Assembly: GCF_964355755.1 (NCBI RefSeq)
Contig: NC_092675.1
Coordinates: 24,592,412-24,656,411 of the forward strand
DNA length: 64,000 nucleotides
Direction of reading: 5' to 3'
Source: Antedon mediterranea
Taxonomy: Eukaryota > Echinodermata > Crinoidea > Comatulida > Antedonidae
Shown: positions 35,701 to 50,480 of the stretch, piece after piece
Layout of the letters: every line of letters starts with the position of its first letter
How positions within the stretch are numbered: position 1 is the first letter of the stretch
Notes under the pieces: generated by a model
Databases searched by the model: none
The model's input: the letters and a program-made list of their open reading frames with translations, nothing else
Told to the model about the DNA's origin: nothing
Made by a program: the position numbers and the translations under genes

Positions 35701-38700
35701 TGCAAGAGATGGAATAGTAATTTGTATAACTTGATGAGAAGGTAGTTTTCGATGTGGTACAGTAGTAATGTACAACTGTAAGAAAATATAGGGATTATGG
35801 AGGTGACAACAAACAATGATATCATAAATTATATGGCATTAACCACTTTATATTATGTAATACAATAAGTAATTTGTGTTAATATATGTCATCTATGTTT
35901 TACCAATATACACGTTTAAATGATGGTTTTTCTGTGTTTGTGTGTTGTCCAGTTCGGTCGCTAGAGTAACACAAATAATATTTATGAAGATGTGTGTTAT
36001 GCCTAGGCCTATACTTCTAACTGTGAACCTTAATTATTATATGGATCTTTCATTGTACAACTACTCTCCCTTTCTATCTCACACAAATCAATTTGCAATA
36101 CTTGTATTAAATATTCACTCCAAGTAAGGAATGATTTTACAAACAAAGCACTGATAATGACTGCAATTCATGGTTTACTTCTTCCACCGAGCGTGTGCTG
36201 TTAGTGAGTTGGCGCCATTGTTGTAAAAAAATCGATTCGACTTAAAACGTTAAGAAGTAATAATATATGTAAAATACTAAATATGTTTTATGGACAGATG
36301 CAGCTGTTTTGATAGCTAAAACAACCCCGTTTCTATTAACACAGACATTTATTTTATGGCTTCAATTACACTGATGGCTTATTGTGGACTGTTTTACATT
36401 ATTTTTACTATCATCTTTGGAGATTCGTCACAAAATCAATAATCATATTCTCCTATAATGTACCCACTTCTATTAAACAAATTGGCATGGCATATTCACA
36501 AACAAAACATGGGTTGCGCTCTCTCCATTATAAAGATTGCTATTATTACTAAATATTTGTCAAATATTAAATAAGTAGGTAGGGTAATACAAATATAGTA
36601 AATATTAATTGATAATGAAATTGAAAATAAAAGGTTAAAAAATGGACCATCAGCATATTAAGCAAATAAAGTCCGCATTTTGCATTGCATACAGACAGTT
36701 TTGAAAGAGCTTATCTTCGATATAGGCCTATATTAACAGTACATTACTTTTAAACCATGATTGTTACCTTCCTTTGTTTACGATAATCGAACACATTTTT
36801 TTACAAATAAATCTATTCACAAGTTAAACATAAGAATTTTAATATTAGCCGAATTGCAATATACCATTGCTGTAATCTTTCATCTAGGTTAGACAGTAAT
36901 TATGATAATAACATGCTGCAACTTTCGGCGACATCAAATACAGTACCTTGGAAATTAACATCAGGCATAGAAACTGCAATATTAAATTTCATGACTTTTT
37001 CAGACTGCGTTTTCGTTTAGCTCGGACATAATGTTTTAAGAGAAGGCTGTCACTTAAAAAATATTTTTGAATTGAATATTGTAAGACTTTATAAATACAA
37101 AACTTCCAATACAAAACCGTATTTGCCAATCGCTTTGATTAAGGCCTTAAAGTATATATTAAATAAATATAAAAGTATAAACCAAATGAAACGGAGTTTA
37201 ATATTATTGTTATGAACAAAATCATTGATATAATTTAATAAAAAAAACCGTTGTATTTGAGTATCAACAGCAAACCAGGGATACGTAATTTACTTGTCAC
37301 TGTTTACTAAATACCGAACTCATTGAGTATTCTTCTAATAGAAAGAATTTTAATCAAACATTCATAAAAAAGTTTTTCTATCAAATTTGAGTTAATGTTT
37401 ACCGACCGACCGACATAGTGAGTTGTAGAGTCGCGTTTTCACGCGACTAAAAATGTGTTTTGGAATAGGCCTTATAACTGTTATTAAATTAACCCTGTAA
37501 TTTTTATAGCGCAATTATCTTTTCATTTTGTAGTTTGGGCCTATAGTATTGTTAAAATTGTCATTCGCAAGAAAATAAAGTGCAATTGATTGTTTTTGTT
37601 CTACATCCATGTCTGTTTATAGGTCGCTAATGGCTGATACTAGAGACTAGTAACGAGAGACATGAAACTCAAAAAGGCTACATTACAATGTTTAATTTTG
37701 CAAGACACATGCTCGAAGGCACTACTGTCAATGTATGTTTATTTAGCTCAGAAGAGGAACTCGATACTGTATTAGCTTGTTGGTGGACTTTATTATAGGC
37801 TATATCAAAAGTCGATAATGACAAGTAATGATATGAGACATTTTTGATGAGAATAACTTTCAATGGGATGTTGAAGATATTATGGGATATTATATACATT
37901 TTACTATGCACATGTAGCCTGACAACATCTATTTGTAATAAGACACACTACTGATAGTAGGCCTACAGTATACAAAATGTGTGATTTTTAAAACTACTTC
38001 ACTGAATCAAAATTATACGATGAAGGTATTATTAATATTATGACTGTTGTGTAAATATCTATTAGAAAATTACGGTTTAATGTTTATGTCTATGAGTCGT
38101 TTTAGTAGGTAGGCCTATTGTATTATTATTTGTTATGTATTTTGTTCGTAATGTTAGCTAACTGTGTATATAGGCCTACACTGGTTTTGTTGACATTAAT
38201 AGTGCATTATATTTAGGCCCATCATTACATAATTAGATAAAATATACAATATAATTCAGTGCTTAAATTACTAGATTTATTATTCACAGAAAGTGCTATT
38301 CGAAACCATCATATAAACATTGCGCGATATAGTTACATGTCCAATACAATTAACCGAGAACAATATTTGGACAATTTATTAAGTTTGTTTTCTAAAACAA
38401 TAGTAGATGCTTTCACTATCACTCATTTGATATCAAATAATATTGACTTAAATTTAAAACAGTTAATACATCATAAATCAATCTTATTTTACAACATTTG
38501 CCATTTACGATAATCAATAATTAATATCATGACGTCACGTTATGGATTTGATAATAAATGTAGTGTTATTTTGAATTATAAAACTGTATGAAAAATCAAT
38601 TCTTCAACTAGCCGAACGGAAATGAAAAACACGAGCAAAAATCAACCTGAATGGCAATATCGTTTAGTTTCATTTCGTCCTTATTTCAGTATATTAATGG

Positions 38701-41700
38701 AAATTTTTAATTAAATATTTTATTATTTGCAATGATGGTCTTATTTATTGAAGATATAGGCCTATATAACAAAGCAAATTGTGTCGAATATCAAACTTAC
38801 CCAAAGATAAATATAGTACAATGATGAAGAAAACAAACGGAAAAGCAGAAACTCGATCTAAACCAACGAGCTATTATTATGTCTAAATAATGTGAGACAG
38901 TAAAGATGTGAACAAAAAAAATATTGATTTTCATGCTTTTTGAGCAGAAAAATATAATATGAAAAATTACTGAAAATGTATGCGGTGTTTTTACAGGAAA
39001 GTAACGTGCATGATATTGTTTGGAGTTTTGTTTTTGTTCTAGGTCTAAAGGCTAATATAGCTAATTGATTGCTTAAAAAATAATGCTATGATGGGCAAGC
39101 CCAGCCGACTGACCCAAACATTATATAGCAGTGATTGAAAGTTGAAATTACATGCATATGTTCATTTTATAGAGTACCCTATTTAAAAAAGCTAATACCG
39201 TTCACAAAATCATCTAAAAAAAATGAGAAGAAAGTAAAAGCACTCAGGAATTGAGCGACAGAGGGCGTGTTATTTTATATTTCATCTTATATTGAAGATA
39301 CAGTTAACTCGAGATTTCACTATAATAAGCTTTTGTGAAATCACCACTAATAAATAAATTTTCAAGAAAAAAAGAAGGCATATTCTGAAATTATATCTCT
39401 ATTAAGATTCAGAACGATAACTTAAACATTACCTATGGACCACTTAAATAATTTAGGCCTCACTTTATTCAACAAAAAGAATTATTGTATACAAAATAAT
39501 AATGTAATATTGTCAAACTTGATTAAGAGGAAAACTATAGTCAGGATAATTTTAATTACTGATTTTAAAAGTAAGAGACATGGCAAAACTAACGCAAAGT
39601 CTGGAAATAATTAATAGTTTTCATTATTTTAATGTACAATCCATTACAGGTTGTTATTGATATTAAAAAAAGGTTCAAATTCTGAGTCACTTAAGATTGG
39701 GTTCACTTTAGTTAGAAGTAGAAAGGGCAAATGTACCAGAATAGAACGAAGCAAAAGGTTATGTTGTAATATATGAATTATTTGTTATTTTGTTATTATT
39801 TGCTCTAGTTGTCAAGAAATTATAAATAGATTTATACCGAAATCTAGTAAAGAAATGTCTTCGAACACTAACAGTTACAAATTAATTTAATACTGCAACA
39901 ATACGCCTAATTGTTTATGTAAATAACTGATTTATTATTTATGACCGCATACACTCTGCAGTTTTTAAGTTTAGTTAATAGGCCAAAGTTTTGAAAAAGT
40001 TTTAAAGCGCCTAGTCAGTGAATAAAATTATGTTATTTGCGCATAAAAAGTAAAATGATTCCATTTTTTAAATTGTGTATGTTGTCGTCAGTTTCACACG
40101 TGTGTTATAATCCTTTTGATGTTTGATGTTCATAACACGATACAGAGACCTGTTGGTTTGACAACCCGTATTTCAAGTTTTCGTTATTTGTAAAACACTT
40201 GAGGCCACACCGTTTCTTTACTTACGTAGGTTAAACCGACCAAACAAAGGAACTTGATATGGAAGCGACCGAAGTCAATGTGGTTGATGGCATCATCAAG
40301 TTTATATGATGAGTCGACCGGGTCATCTGCAATATAAAAAAATAAAGAATATATGTTATTAAGATAATGAGTATATATTAAACACTGGCAGTGATTGCAC
40401 CTGCCACCAAGATGTGTTCCATTTTGTCTTTTCCTTTTTCTTCCTTCAACCCAATTTATGCAATACTTTGTTTGAAAAAAGCAGCATTGTTCGGTTTAAG
40501 TTATTATAAAATCAACATTTACAAAAGTCGTGTAAGAAGCACAATACAATGGTGATGTTAAAATTAAACCGGTGGGGTTGACACGACTATATCGTTTGAT
40601 TATATTAGCGAGTAAGGTTGTTTACATATAAAATATCAGTCACTTCCATTGCTACCAAAGCAAATAATTAATAATGACAACGATTTAATCAATATTGTTT
40701 CTGTACTTGTCATTCCGCCAGCAAGACCATAAGATTGAAGATTGTAATTGAACAAAGCAAATGCATCGACACTGAGAATACTAAGAATGGATAACAATAA
40801 TTGAACATTTTGAATAGCCGACTAGATTGAATCTGTAATTGGAAGACACTATAGTACAATGAATGAATACAATGAAAATGGATACAAAATAAGATGTGTT
40901 GAAACTAGATTGAAACATAACAAAATCAAGGCACACACCGTAAACCAATTATGGAAGGAATGATTGTAGAGTAATATTTTAATGAAAACTACGTCAATCA
41001 GTCCACGGAGTTACTGTATATCCTCCGTCGTATGATACCTATATATTATTTTTGTAGTCCTACTCACATAATTCAACAGGGAGCTTTCTTCGGGACGGGT
41101 AGAGCGGTTACAGTAAAAAATTCGGAATTCTCTCCAATGACAGATTTATTTTAGTATACAGGCCTAGCCTAGCCCCACAATGCAAGTAATTACCATGCAT
41201 ACACGTGCTCTAAATGCATAAATTCTATCATTATTAATTCATCATCACCGTTTCACCCGCTAATCGAGGTACATGCGGATCTGATTATATGTACTCTCGT
41301 CATTCGAGTATCATCATTATTATGACTATCATTATTCAAAATTATATTATCATCCAAATCATAAATCATATTAATAATTATCATTTATCACATCAATATT
41401 CCCATCTAATAATTAGGCCTATCATAATTATCACCATTCACTATTACTATTATTATCTCCATCATCAGTTACATGTATAATTATTATTTTTATATCCATG
41501 GTATTTTATCATTATTATTTAACAGACATTTTCATGGGTTATTAAACCTATTAAAGGCCGCATACACTTTAAGAGATGAAATTCGACTACATATGCATTT
41601 TTAAATTTGTAGGATACTTCAACTTAAATGAAATCAAACCGAAGAAACCGAATCATTAGTATAATGTTTTGGCGGGATTTGCAGAATATCGATCGCGCAA

Positions 41701-44700
41701 CAGTGTTATTAATACTGAGTACCTGTCATTGTAATGAGTCACATTGAAGTGTGACGTCACATTAAACGTAGTCGTGTCACAATTTAACGTCCATGGCAAG
41801 AGACTAATAGGTAATACTTTACCTGTAAATCAAGGAATGTTTAATCACGAGTAGAAAACAAGTACCGGCATATTACAATTTATTCACAAAACCCAATAGA
41901 TTTTGTTCAGACTAACTGACCGGACTCCTAAAAAAATGTCTGATATTTTATTTATTTTTTTTAATTTTATGTCTTTAGGCAATGTGGTAAGAAGTAAAAA
42001 GGTTTAGTGAAATAGAACAAACACAATGGAAAAAGACATTCAGTTCATAAAATACATTATAAGCATGACAACATACTGTTATGTTATGTTATGTTATGTT
42101 ATGTTATGTGTGTTTGTAGTGTGGTACGTTTGAAGTAATTCACATTATCGGAGATACAACAAATATATAATGGAAGGTAACATAACATTAATATATAATC
42201 TGTACATTAAGTACATATTTAATCATGTATAGTATGTGAAAAAGTATCATTTTCCTTGATCCAAATGGTAGGCCTATGATATTGTTCCAGTAACTAATGC
42301 TGACTGTAAAGTTTGGCAATAATTCAATAAAACCTAAACCTCAATTAAAATAATGTAAAAACGCGGATATCTTTTACAGGATAAAAATGAAAGTTTAAAT
42401 TGATCATGATATCTAGCTATTAGACTTGACAGTCTTGAACAATGTTCACTTCGATCAATGTAGTATTTGTAATGAAAATTTACAAACGCCTTAGGAAATG
42501 CACATTCTTTTATAGATATTAGAATTCGCAATTACTTATGTTCTAAATATCATTTGGAAATTTGGAGGGGGAAAAGTCTATTAATTTTAGATTATATATT
42601 GTAATGAATCAGTAGTAGTAGGCCTATGGTCTAATGAATAATAAGAATAATGGCGGTTTATAATTACATTAAATGGGATCCAAGTGGCCTATAGAGTGCA
42701 TTAGTCTTTTCACTCTGAAAATGCAGATAATCTACCATTAAACCACTGATTATGCCAACACTAAAACAGACAAACATGCTGTGTGTAACAGTGGCTTGAT
42801 CCGAATTATAACACAAACTAAAGAACAAGTTAAATGATCTATTGGCATTGCAACAAGCTGAGTGATGTTATGCTGTACTGACGTACGTTCATTCATATGC
42901 ACGACATATAATTTGTTTATCTATCTTAAACGTGCTACTTGTTTAGTGTGTATTCATGATCTGTATTAGTAATAAAACTACATATAAAAGTATAAATCAA
43001 TACACAACAATGGTTTAATCATACATATTTAAAACTCCCAGTAGAGACAGAGATCTCATAAAGGCAATTGCACGTCAGAGCATGACATGAATTACTCAAG
43101 ACGATAAAAATATTATTACACTGTTATTTCAAATATCGTGTATTCGATTATTTTACTCCACGCAAAATACTTTTAGTCTTTTCAATAGTTCCTTCCGTAG
43201 GCCTAATGATTCCAGGTGATCGTCCCTCAGTCATTAAGGGCCGACACTGACTGGGCAGCACGACGCTCGTTTACTCCAGGCAACGAGATCATGACTCTTC
43301 TTTTCAGTGCCGTATGTTAGGTTGCAATTGACTTCAGTTAAAGAATGTTTATTACCGTAAATACGTATACACATCACTAATTGAAATTTGTGTAATAGCC
43401 CTTTGACGAGGGAGGTTTAAGGATCGCTGTGAAAAATGAAATCTGTAAGAGGGCCACGTGACAGATAGAACCAATAGTCAATAACAGTATTATACTACTC
43501 TGTAATGATTATTGATTAATGATGGTTACAATTCATGGTGATTCGAATTTATATTTAGACACAACATGAGGAAAGATACTAAATCATATTCTCACAAACA
43601 TAAACAATTTGACATACAACCGTTATTCATTTTGGCAAAACGTTTATGTCATTGCATTTTGTTGATGCAGTATATATTTCACAACCGGTATGTATATATG
43701 GGAATTATAGAATACTGTCACATTTATATTTATGATATAACTTAAAACAGATATAAATTGTGAGAATAATAATGATTACAATTGCAATTCATTACAATAA
43801 CTACACACTTGGCACGTACGTTAACACCCCATTACATAGAAATATACCAAGATTATCGAAGTTATCCTAATAATTTGACTAAAAGCTACAATAAGTCCGT
43901 CTCTTGTTAATTATGCTTGAAGTAAAAGAAAGCATTACGATCTAATCAAACACTGATAATGGATCTCACAGAAAAGAATCGTTTAAGTCTGTTTTTTCAA
44001 CAACTTGTAAATCCGTTCTCTTTAGCTGCTGGCAAATCAATACTAAAGGATATGAAAGAAAAAGTTGGAAACTTTAACATGCACACAATGAATGCGATGA
44101 TGATCTCAATGCAATTACCATTGAAAATATTCACTGTTAGACCTATTATAATATAACACCAGTATAATCATTGATGATAACTTTTGCATTATTTGTTTAG
44201 AAAACAATGCATTTTGTTTTACATTTATTTATCATATAGCCTAGTAGTATACGTAGGCCTAACTAGATCTAATGTAAAGCTTGATTATTATTTTTACTTG
44301 AGGTACCAATATGCTATTAAGTAATACTAATATCTACTTTATGAACGCATTCAGTTACTTGTTGGAAAAAGGACAATTTTGTGTAAGGTTTTAAATGTTT
44401 GAACTCAATCCCTCACAATGTGAACCTATTACCTCACTATATTGCCGTCATGATAAAACAAACAAGCATTGGTTTTCTTATTAGCAATATTTTAATTTAC
44501 AGTACGTTGACTAGAAGACAATTTGGCTGATGACGTGGGACAAGTGTAGTTATAAAAAAATAAATATATTTATAAAATAGTAATTTTCAGTGACTTACAA
44601 TCTTTAATCGATTAACTATTTGTAAAACTTATTTTTCCTTCGATTTCTCTTGAAAGATGCCTCAAATAGACATAGGTGTGCACAGCTTTGGTGATTCCAT

Positions 44701-47700
44701 TCTCATGTATATATCTAATTAATATTTTTTTACCAAGATGAGCATTTACAATTAAAATGAATACAATAAAAATAAAGGGTCTGGTCTGGTGGTTACACTA
44801 ACTCCTTTTAATCTAGGCCTTACAGTAATGTTAAATTCAACAATCTGAGTTCACGCAAGAAACATAAACGCACTTGGATTGAAAAACAAGCTGAAGAAAA
44901 ACCATCGGCGCAACTCAACTACGAGTTTAAAATAGTGGTAAAAAGCAACAAGAATTTTAATTGGCCTAGATAAATGTCAAGAGACGTTTGGAGGAGGCAG
45001 CTTCGTGTCAACGGGGTGCTTATCGTACTCAAATCTCTCATCCCAACCGGAGTTGATGTAATATGTAATTTGATTTTGGTTAGAAGAGCATTTATTTGGA
45101 TAATAATGCATACTTCAATACCTAGAGCACACTTTGTCCCATATAATTGAATTAATTTAAATTTCATAATATTTGGAAGCTATTGTTATGCATGACGTCA
45201 CAGAAACAAACATTCATTAAGTTCAAATGGAGCAAAGCAATACTGCGTATCTTTCCAGTCGTCTGATATTACATTTACATCGCCAAATAAATAATAAATA
45301 AATATTGATTGATTGATATTAGGTCCAATATAACATCTTTTAGACATTCTCTAATGGTTGGAATATCTAGTGGAACCAATTGGTATCTTTGGATAGAGAA
45401 GTGAAGAACTTGGACTCAAATTAAAAGAGGTGTCAGCCAGGTTGTGTAGGCATATTTTAACCTGTAACTCACATAGCTAGAGAAATGATTTTGTTGATGA
45501 AAATCCGGGTTTACATGACATCATAATAGGGATATTGTAGTAAGCAGAATACTGATATACCGTACATTTCCCTAAATGATGTAAAAGAGGAGATATGAGC
45601 AAACACCTGTATTTTATGGCGGCCATTTTGAAAATCTAAAATGGCGGCTTTTTCCAGGCCAGATGAGCTGGAATTTTATTTTGGTGGATATATAGACCCT
45701 ATATGACACAAATCAGTTGAGAAACACATTTTTTTAATTTCCCAGATTGGCCCTTTTAAGATAATATAATAGGGATACCGTACTTATTTCCAGTTTTGAA
45801 GTAGGTATACATAATAATTTAGAAAAGGTGATACAAGAAATGAAAGGAAATGTCTTAATTAAATTTTAAGAAGACAGAATGTATGGGATTCTCAAAGTGC
45901 CGATATAACCACACATGCACTTTAAGGATCGGAAATGAATAAATTGTGAAGTGAGATGTCTGGTATTGCAAACAATGCATTCGAGAAAATGGACAAAAGT
46001 TTAAATTTAATATGTTTATCCAATTCTAACGATATCCGAGTGTTTGGACCAAAAATAAAGCCTGAAAAGAGAATTACGAAGGAACTCCAACTGAATGTAA
46101 CTCAAAGTCTTTAAAGTTGCTGAGAATCGAACTATTTGGAAAGCTAACCTAACCTCCAACATTCTTGTCGAAAAATTGCGGCCAAAGAAGGCATAGGTCC
46201 GATCAGCAGTATTCAGCTTAACTATAGCCTGAAATACCAAAATACATAACAACAAATTTCACGACAACGACGGTTTTGTGAAATATGTACATTTTTGCCT
46301 GAAGGACCTTTTAGATCAGAGGTAATTTTATGAGTCAGCATTAATTAAGGTGACCTATCTAATTCTATACAAAAGGTATTTGACCAAAGTATGAACTCAA
46401 ATAATACTAAATAGAGATTGTAATGCCGAACAGGTAATCATTCATTTTATCTGCATTCTTAATTGAATTTTTAATTTTCAAAATAATGACTGTATGTCTA
46501 TATATCCTACAATAATAATATTGCTAAAACAAATTATCGGTAATGAATTAAACTCATGTGTCCACCTTTTGACGATTTGACAATTTGAGAGACGCATGAG
46601 GTAAATAGATGTATCAATATTTTGGTTTTACAATCTAAAATCTTTCACAGTTGGACATAATGTTGTTAAAATCACTCTGACGGCGTTTCAGACTTTCTTA
46701 ATATTGTCGATATCGATCGAATGATATCTCGGTTAGACTAGGCGTCAATTTCACATCTTCTTAAACGCTTCACAAAATAAAGCAACCACAGCTTTTACTT
46801 TGGGAACGCCAATTGAACCGTGTTGAAAACATTTAGTCGTAAATTCCAATTAAACCAACCAACGTAAGGTTATTAAATGGAAAGGGCAATTCATCTATTT
46901 GTATGCATAGAAGAGTAACTCGAGCGTTGTCTTTGCTGACATTAACAGCAACTCTAGATTACGCTAACCCGGGAGTCGATATTCTTGAGATAACAATAAT
47001 TTTAATAATTATCATTTTTATTTTCTAAATCTTCTCTGGTCAGTCTAACAACAATTACTTTAAAAAGATATTTCAAAATGATCGTGAATGATCTACTATC
47101 TCTATAGATTATTATCATTTCGGTTAAATCATTACAAAAAACAAAACAAAAAAATATCTAGGAGAATTTGTATGTGTTGATTGATTTACTGTAACTGTGT
47201 GATGAAATCTGTAAAAGTATAACGAAGATTAAGTTGTCTAATTTACTCAAACTCCAAGTACAGATGCATTTCTATGTAACATCCAGTACTGTCAATAATG
47301 TCACTATATGTGTTTCAACAAACAGCAATTGTAACTTAAGACGGTTGAAATCAAAATTAATTTCAAGTAATCTAGAGTAGAAATATATATTACAATCTAT
47401 TCTGTTATGATATTGATAAAGATTAATTTAAGGTCAAAAACCTGTCCTCCTGTCAATCAATATTCCTCAATAAATTTAAGATACTGTATTTTTCATTTCA
47501 TTTCAGAAATATTAATTTCTCTTTTCTTTTCTATGTACAGAGTTTGTGATAAACAAGAGCGGCGAAACCCAAAAAGCGAAACTTGTGGAGGGCTGCCAAA
47601 AATAAGATACAATTTAATATTAAAAAAAACCGAAAAAAAAAACCAAAGTAAAAAAATTAAACCGATTGAAAATATTTGGATGCTCTAAGAATCTCTTACA

Positions 47701-49738
47701 ATACCTTGGTATGGTCTCAAATGATGGTCTGAAATATGAATTATATTTGTAAATGAAATGGTATCCAGTGAACGTTCAAGAAGAAATATTTACATTTAAA
47801 TACATTTTGAATCACATTGTAATATGAAAGACACTAGAACTAATACCAAAAACTCTTTTGAGATTTATGATTTTCTGAAAGTATCAAGTTATTGGTGTAA
47901 AATTGAACCCACAGACGAAGAATGATTAACATGGTTTAAACATTATGATTAAACCCTTACCATTCAAATGAACAGATGAAAATGAATGGATGAATGATTG
48001 AAATAAATTATATCAACCGAAGGTTGTGTTGGTTAATTAAATAGCGTTATTTCATCAAATTATAACATTCATGGTGGAACTTTTTGCATAATTTCACACA
48101 CTGAAAAGACGGTTTTATCAACAGAAATGCTTTTATTACACAAATTAAAGGTTAGATATTCAGATATGAGATAGATTTATGAAGACATTGATCGATTATA
48201 CGATTCAGAAAACTCCTTAGGGTGTTTGTAGTGGGGGAATTTAACATGCATATAACATTATAACACCTAAGTCAATTATTTAAAAATGTATTTTTACACT
48301 AACATTCTTATGGTCGATATAAATTCTCAATACACCTCAATAAACGACAAATATCATAATACAAATGAAACTACAGTATATAAAATAAATACACAAATAG
48401 AAGTTGTATGGTAAATGAAACTCTAGTTGATTTGACTGTGTGTACTCTTCTCATTATATCGCTACAAAGGTTCTGTCGTGTTTGTGATATTTGAATATGT
48501 GACTTATTTATTAAAATATAAAATATTTTCATTGTAGAGGACGAGGCCTGTTTATCTCCGACGGACATTAGAACCAGTAAACATAGTCTTACACGAGAGT
48601 GGATGAAATCTTCCAATGACAACTATGTACAATATAACGTACTTTTAATGAATCTCGTGCATGTTGGTTGATGCATGAAACACATTTACAACCAACTCTT
48701 AGTTACCATATCAATTCTGAGCCATTCCCTACTGAGCGTACATCATTTGACAAGCGATTTGATATATGATCAAGTTTTATGTATGCGTATGATCATCAAA
48801 ACAAAAATACTCTATTAATTTGATATAAACGCATTATGTGGCCTAGAAACAAATGGATAATAAATTGACAAACAATGAGATGGTAAAACAAATTCAGCCA
48901 ATATTGTACGGTATCACGTCTAGCGACAATAAACAGTTTGCAGTATCGTGTCTGAAAGCAACAGGTTCAACAGCTGATATGAAGCATCCTATAAATTACT
49001 ATATAGATGGTAGCAATAAAACACATATTAATAATTATTTCGTTACGCACGTTACTGTGACGTCATAAAGGTACTAAGTTAATGAACGTGTCACTGCATA
49101 AACTTCAAAGATTAGCAAACATTTCGTTGTTTGTATTAAGATCTACATGTTCATTAAAACTACCTATACATTTTAATGACAGATTTGAGCCCAAGGGTTA
49201 TTATCAATCGCCTCTACACACAAATAAATCAGTCGGCTTTCGCCGTTATTTTGTGCTAAAACTATGTTAATTTGAAGTTGGCGTTGTAAATATATAACAG
49301 TAGAAACAAACACGATTCGTCTCAACAAAATTATACACAATGTATTTAGGGTTAGTGGAAACTACGGTTTACAAATGAGCATATAAAACAGTCATCAAAT
49401 AAAATTAGCCCTATATTATTATAATTTCCTTTATGATAGTGCTACATGAATATATACAGTATAGTAGACCTAAAAATAATAAAACTAAATAGAATGAAAA
49501 GTATAGTGAGCTAGTAGGCATAAATACCAATCGAATTTCACGACAGAAATTCCAATTTCGTTTACACGTGTAAAATCTTAGTAAGCTATATCTGGGTTGA
49601 CGTATTGATTGCAATGACACTTAAAAAGCAATATCAGTCAACAACTCAGAATGTAATCCGCAAGATTTAAATAAATGTGTTTAAAGATTATTTATTACAT
49701 AAAAGCCTACCTCTTTCTTGCACACTTCGATAAACCAT
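26772..49738 (-). CDS. SV2-related MFS transporter (SVOP/SVOPL-like, 13 exons)
   Basis: Twelve-helix major facilitator membrane protein of the SV2/SVOP branch; the substrate is not known. Exons 5' to 3': 49738-49711, 40326-40226, 35091-34993, 32560-32489, 31934-31813, 30890-30830, 30550-30422, 30113-29985, 29664-29403, 29028-28917, 28487-28316, 27834-27721, 26819-26772. Phases agree throughout and total 1449 nt, 482 aa (human SVOPL is 492). Diagnostic segments are DDAINHIDFGRFHIKFLCLVG before helix 1 (SVOP: VEAIGFGKFQWKL), ADRFGRRP in the 2-3 loop, FLPESPRF after helix 6, VEKIGRP in the 8-9 loop, HMYALEIYPTSLRGIGVGSS near helices 10-11, and a KETRGENME tail. The first exon (MVYRSVQER) is the weakest part: it is 9.4 kb from exon 2 and chosen by phase and donor fit. 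An unseen extra N-terminal exon is possible. Confidence 0.9.
27474..27611. mobile_element. Palindromic MITE, family AAGCTTGG (copy 2)
   Basis: Starts AAGCTTGGTTCTTCCCACTA, contains GACCAATCACAAGCGATAAC as in copy 1, and ends CACGAAGCTT. It is more diverged than copy 1. Confidence 0.75.
28532..28556. repeat. ATT trinucleotide microsatellite
   Basis: Eight uninterrupted ATT units in an intron of the transporter gene. Confidence 0.9.
31113..31184 (+). repeat. Dispersed repeat, copy in + orientation
   Basis: Contains AAAAAGCTAAATTCTCGAGTTATCTGTA and ends CACGCCCTCTGTCGCTC; the inverted relative is at 39250-39334. Both are in introns of the transporter gene. Confidence 0.6.
35092..40225. other. 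5.1 kb intron 2 of the transporter gene
   Basis: AT-rich, without a recognised exon. Open frames on the plus strand (for example 38259-38513) have no recognisable similarity. The only structure seen is the inverted repeat copy at 39250-39334 and a GTCGCGTTTTCACGCGAC palindrome near 37430. Confidence 0.6.
39250..39334 (-). repeat. Dispersed repeat, inverted copy
   Basis: Reverse complement shares AAAAGCT, CTCGAGTTA.CTGTA and CACGCCCTCTGTCGCTCAAT with 31113-31184. Confidence 0.6.
40327..49710. other. 9.4 kb intron 1 of the transporter gene
   Basis: No exon was recognised with confidence. It contains a TTATG pentanucleotide repeat (42079-42109), an ATGGCGGCCATTTTG palindrome-like motif near 45617-45652 and a 44-codon minus-strand frame at 44977-45111 of unknown meaning. 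The rest is AT-rich sequence with scattered AGGCCT motifs. Confidence 0.55.
42079..42109. repeat. TTATG pentanucleotide microsatellite
   Basis: Six tandem TTATG units. Confidence 0.9.
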
Positions 49739-50380
49739 ATTTCGTTCCTATTCTCTGGTGTGATTGTGAGACGCACTTTGGGTCATATCTCTTAACGAAA
49801 GACTCAAATCGCACTTAACGCACGAGCGCAGACACTGCTAATATCAAAGTTCTGAGCATGCGCAAGTGTCCTGCGTTTCCAGTGGTTAATGCCGTGACAC
49901 ACTGCATCAAAGGTAAATTTAACGTCACTTCCGTTACCTTTTCAATTTTCATTTGAATGTGCCGACATTCGATTAGGATTACGTCGGAAATGTATTATTA
50001 TGTTTCAGCTGCTTCTGACGAAGAGAATTTAATACTTCAGCTAAGAATTTACCTAGGCCTGAGGATAAACCAAAAACAATATTTAGAATTCAAACATGAA
50101 ATCGTTTAAACGTTCAGTATGATAATATTAAACGGAATAATGGAGTTGGTGAAATCGATTAGAGGGTTTGCGTTGGAAGAATTTATGAATAAAATACATC
50201 AACCGTGTTGAACGGTAATTTGAAGCAACAGGTTTTGTGTTGGTTGTATAAGAAAACTGGGTGGATAATAATAATTTATTATTAGAGAGAGAGAACGTGA
50301 TTAATTAATCTTCCCTGGTAGTAACTAATAAATTATGGTACTACCGTGCTTACAACCTTAATAGATAAATTATAATGTGA

Positions 50381-50480
50381 CAGGGGCGGATCTAGGATTT
50401 TGATAAAGAGGGGACCGATATGGAAAAATAATCGTTTAGGGGGGTCCGTCTAGGGGGGTCCGTATGCTCTCCGGAAAATT
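50381..50480 (+). mobile_element. hAT-like transposon terminus
   Basis: CAGGGGCGGATCTAGGATTT is the characteristic end of many animal hAT elements, followed by GGGGGGTCCG repeats. The matching opposite end was not found nearby, so this is a fragment. Confidence 0.6.

Noticed and set aside
34216-35825. Minus-strand frames of 67-133 codons near transporter exon 3
   Set aside because: Hydrophobic, low-complexity translations of AT-rich intron; the real exon (35091-34993) is in a different reading and matches the family.
43959-44156. Plus-strand frame of 65 codons (MDLTEKNRLS...)
   Set aside because: No similarity that I recognise and no flanking exons; not enough to call a gene.
48853-49068. 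Plus-strand frame of 71 codons (MDNKLTNNEM...)
   Set aside because: Asn/Ile/Lys-rich, no recognisable domain, no splice context; expected by chance in AT-rich DNA.
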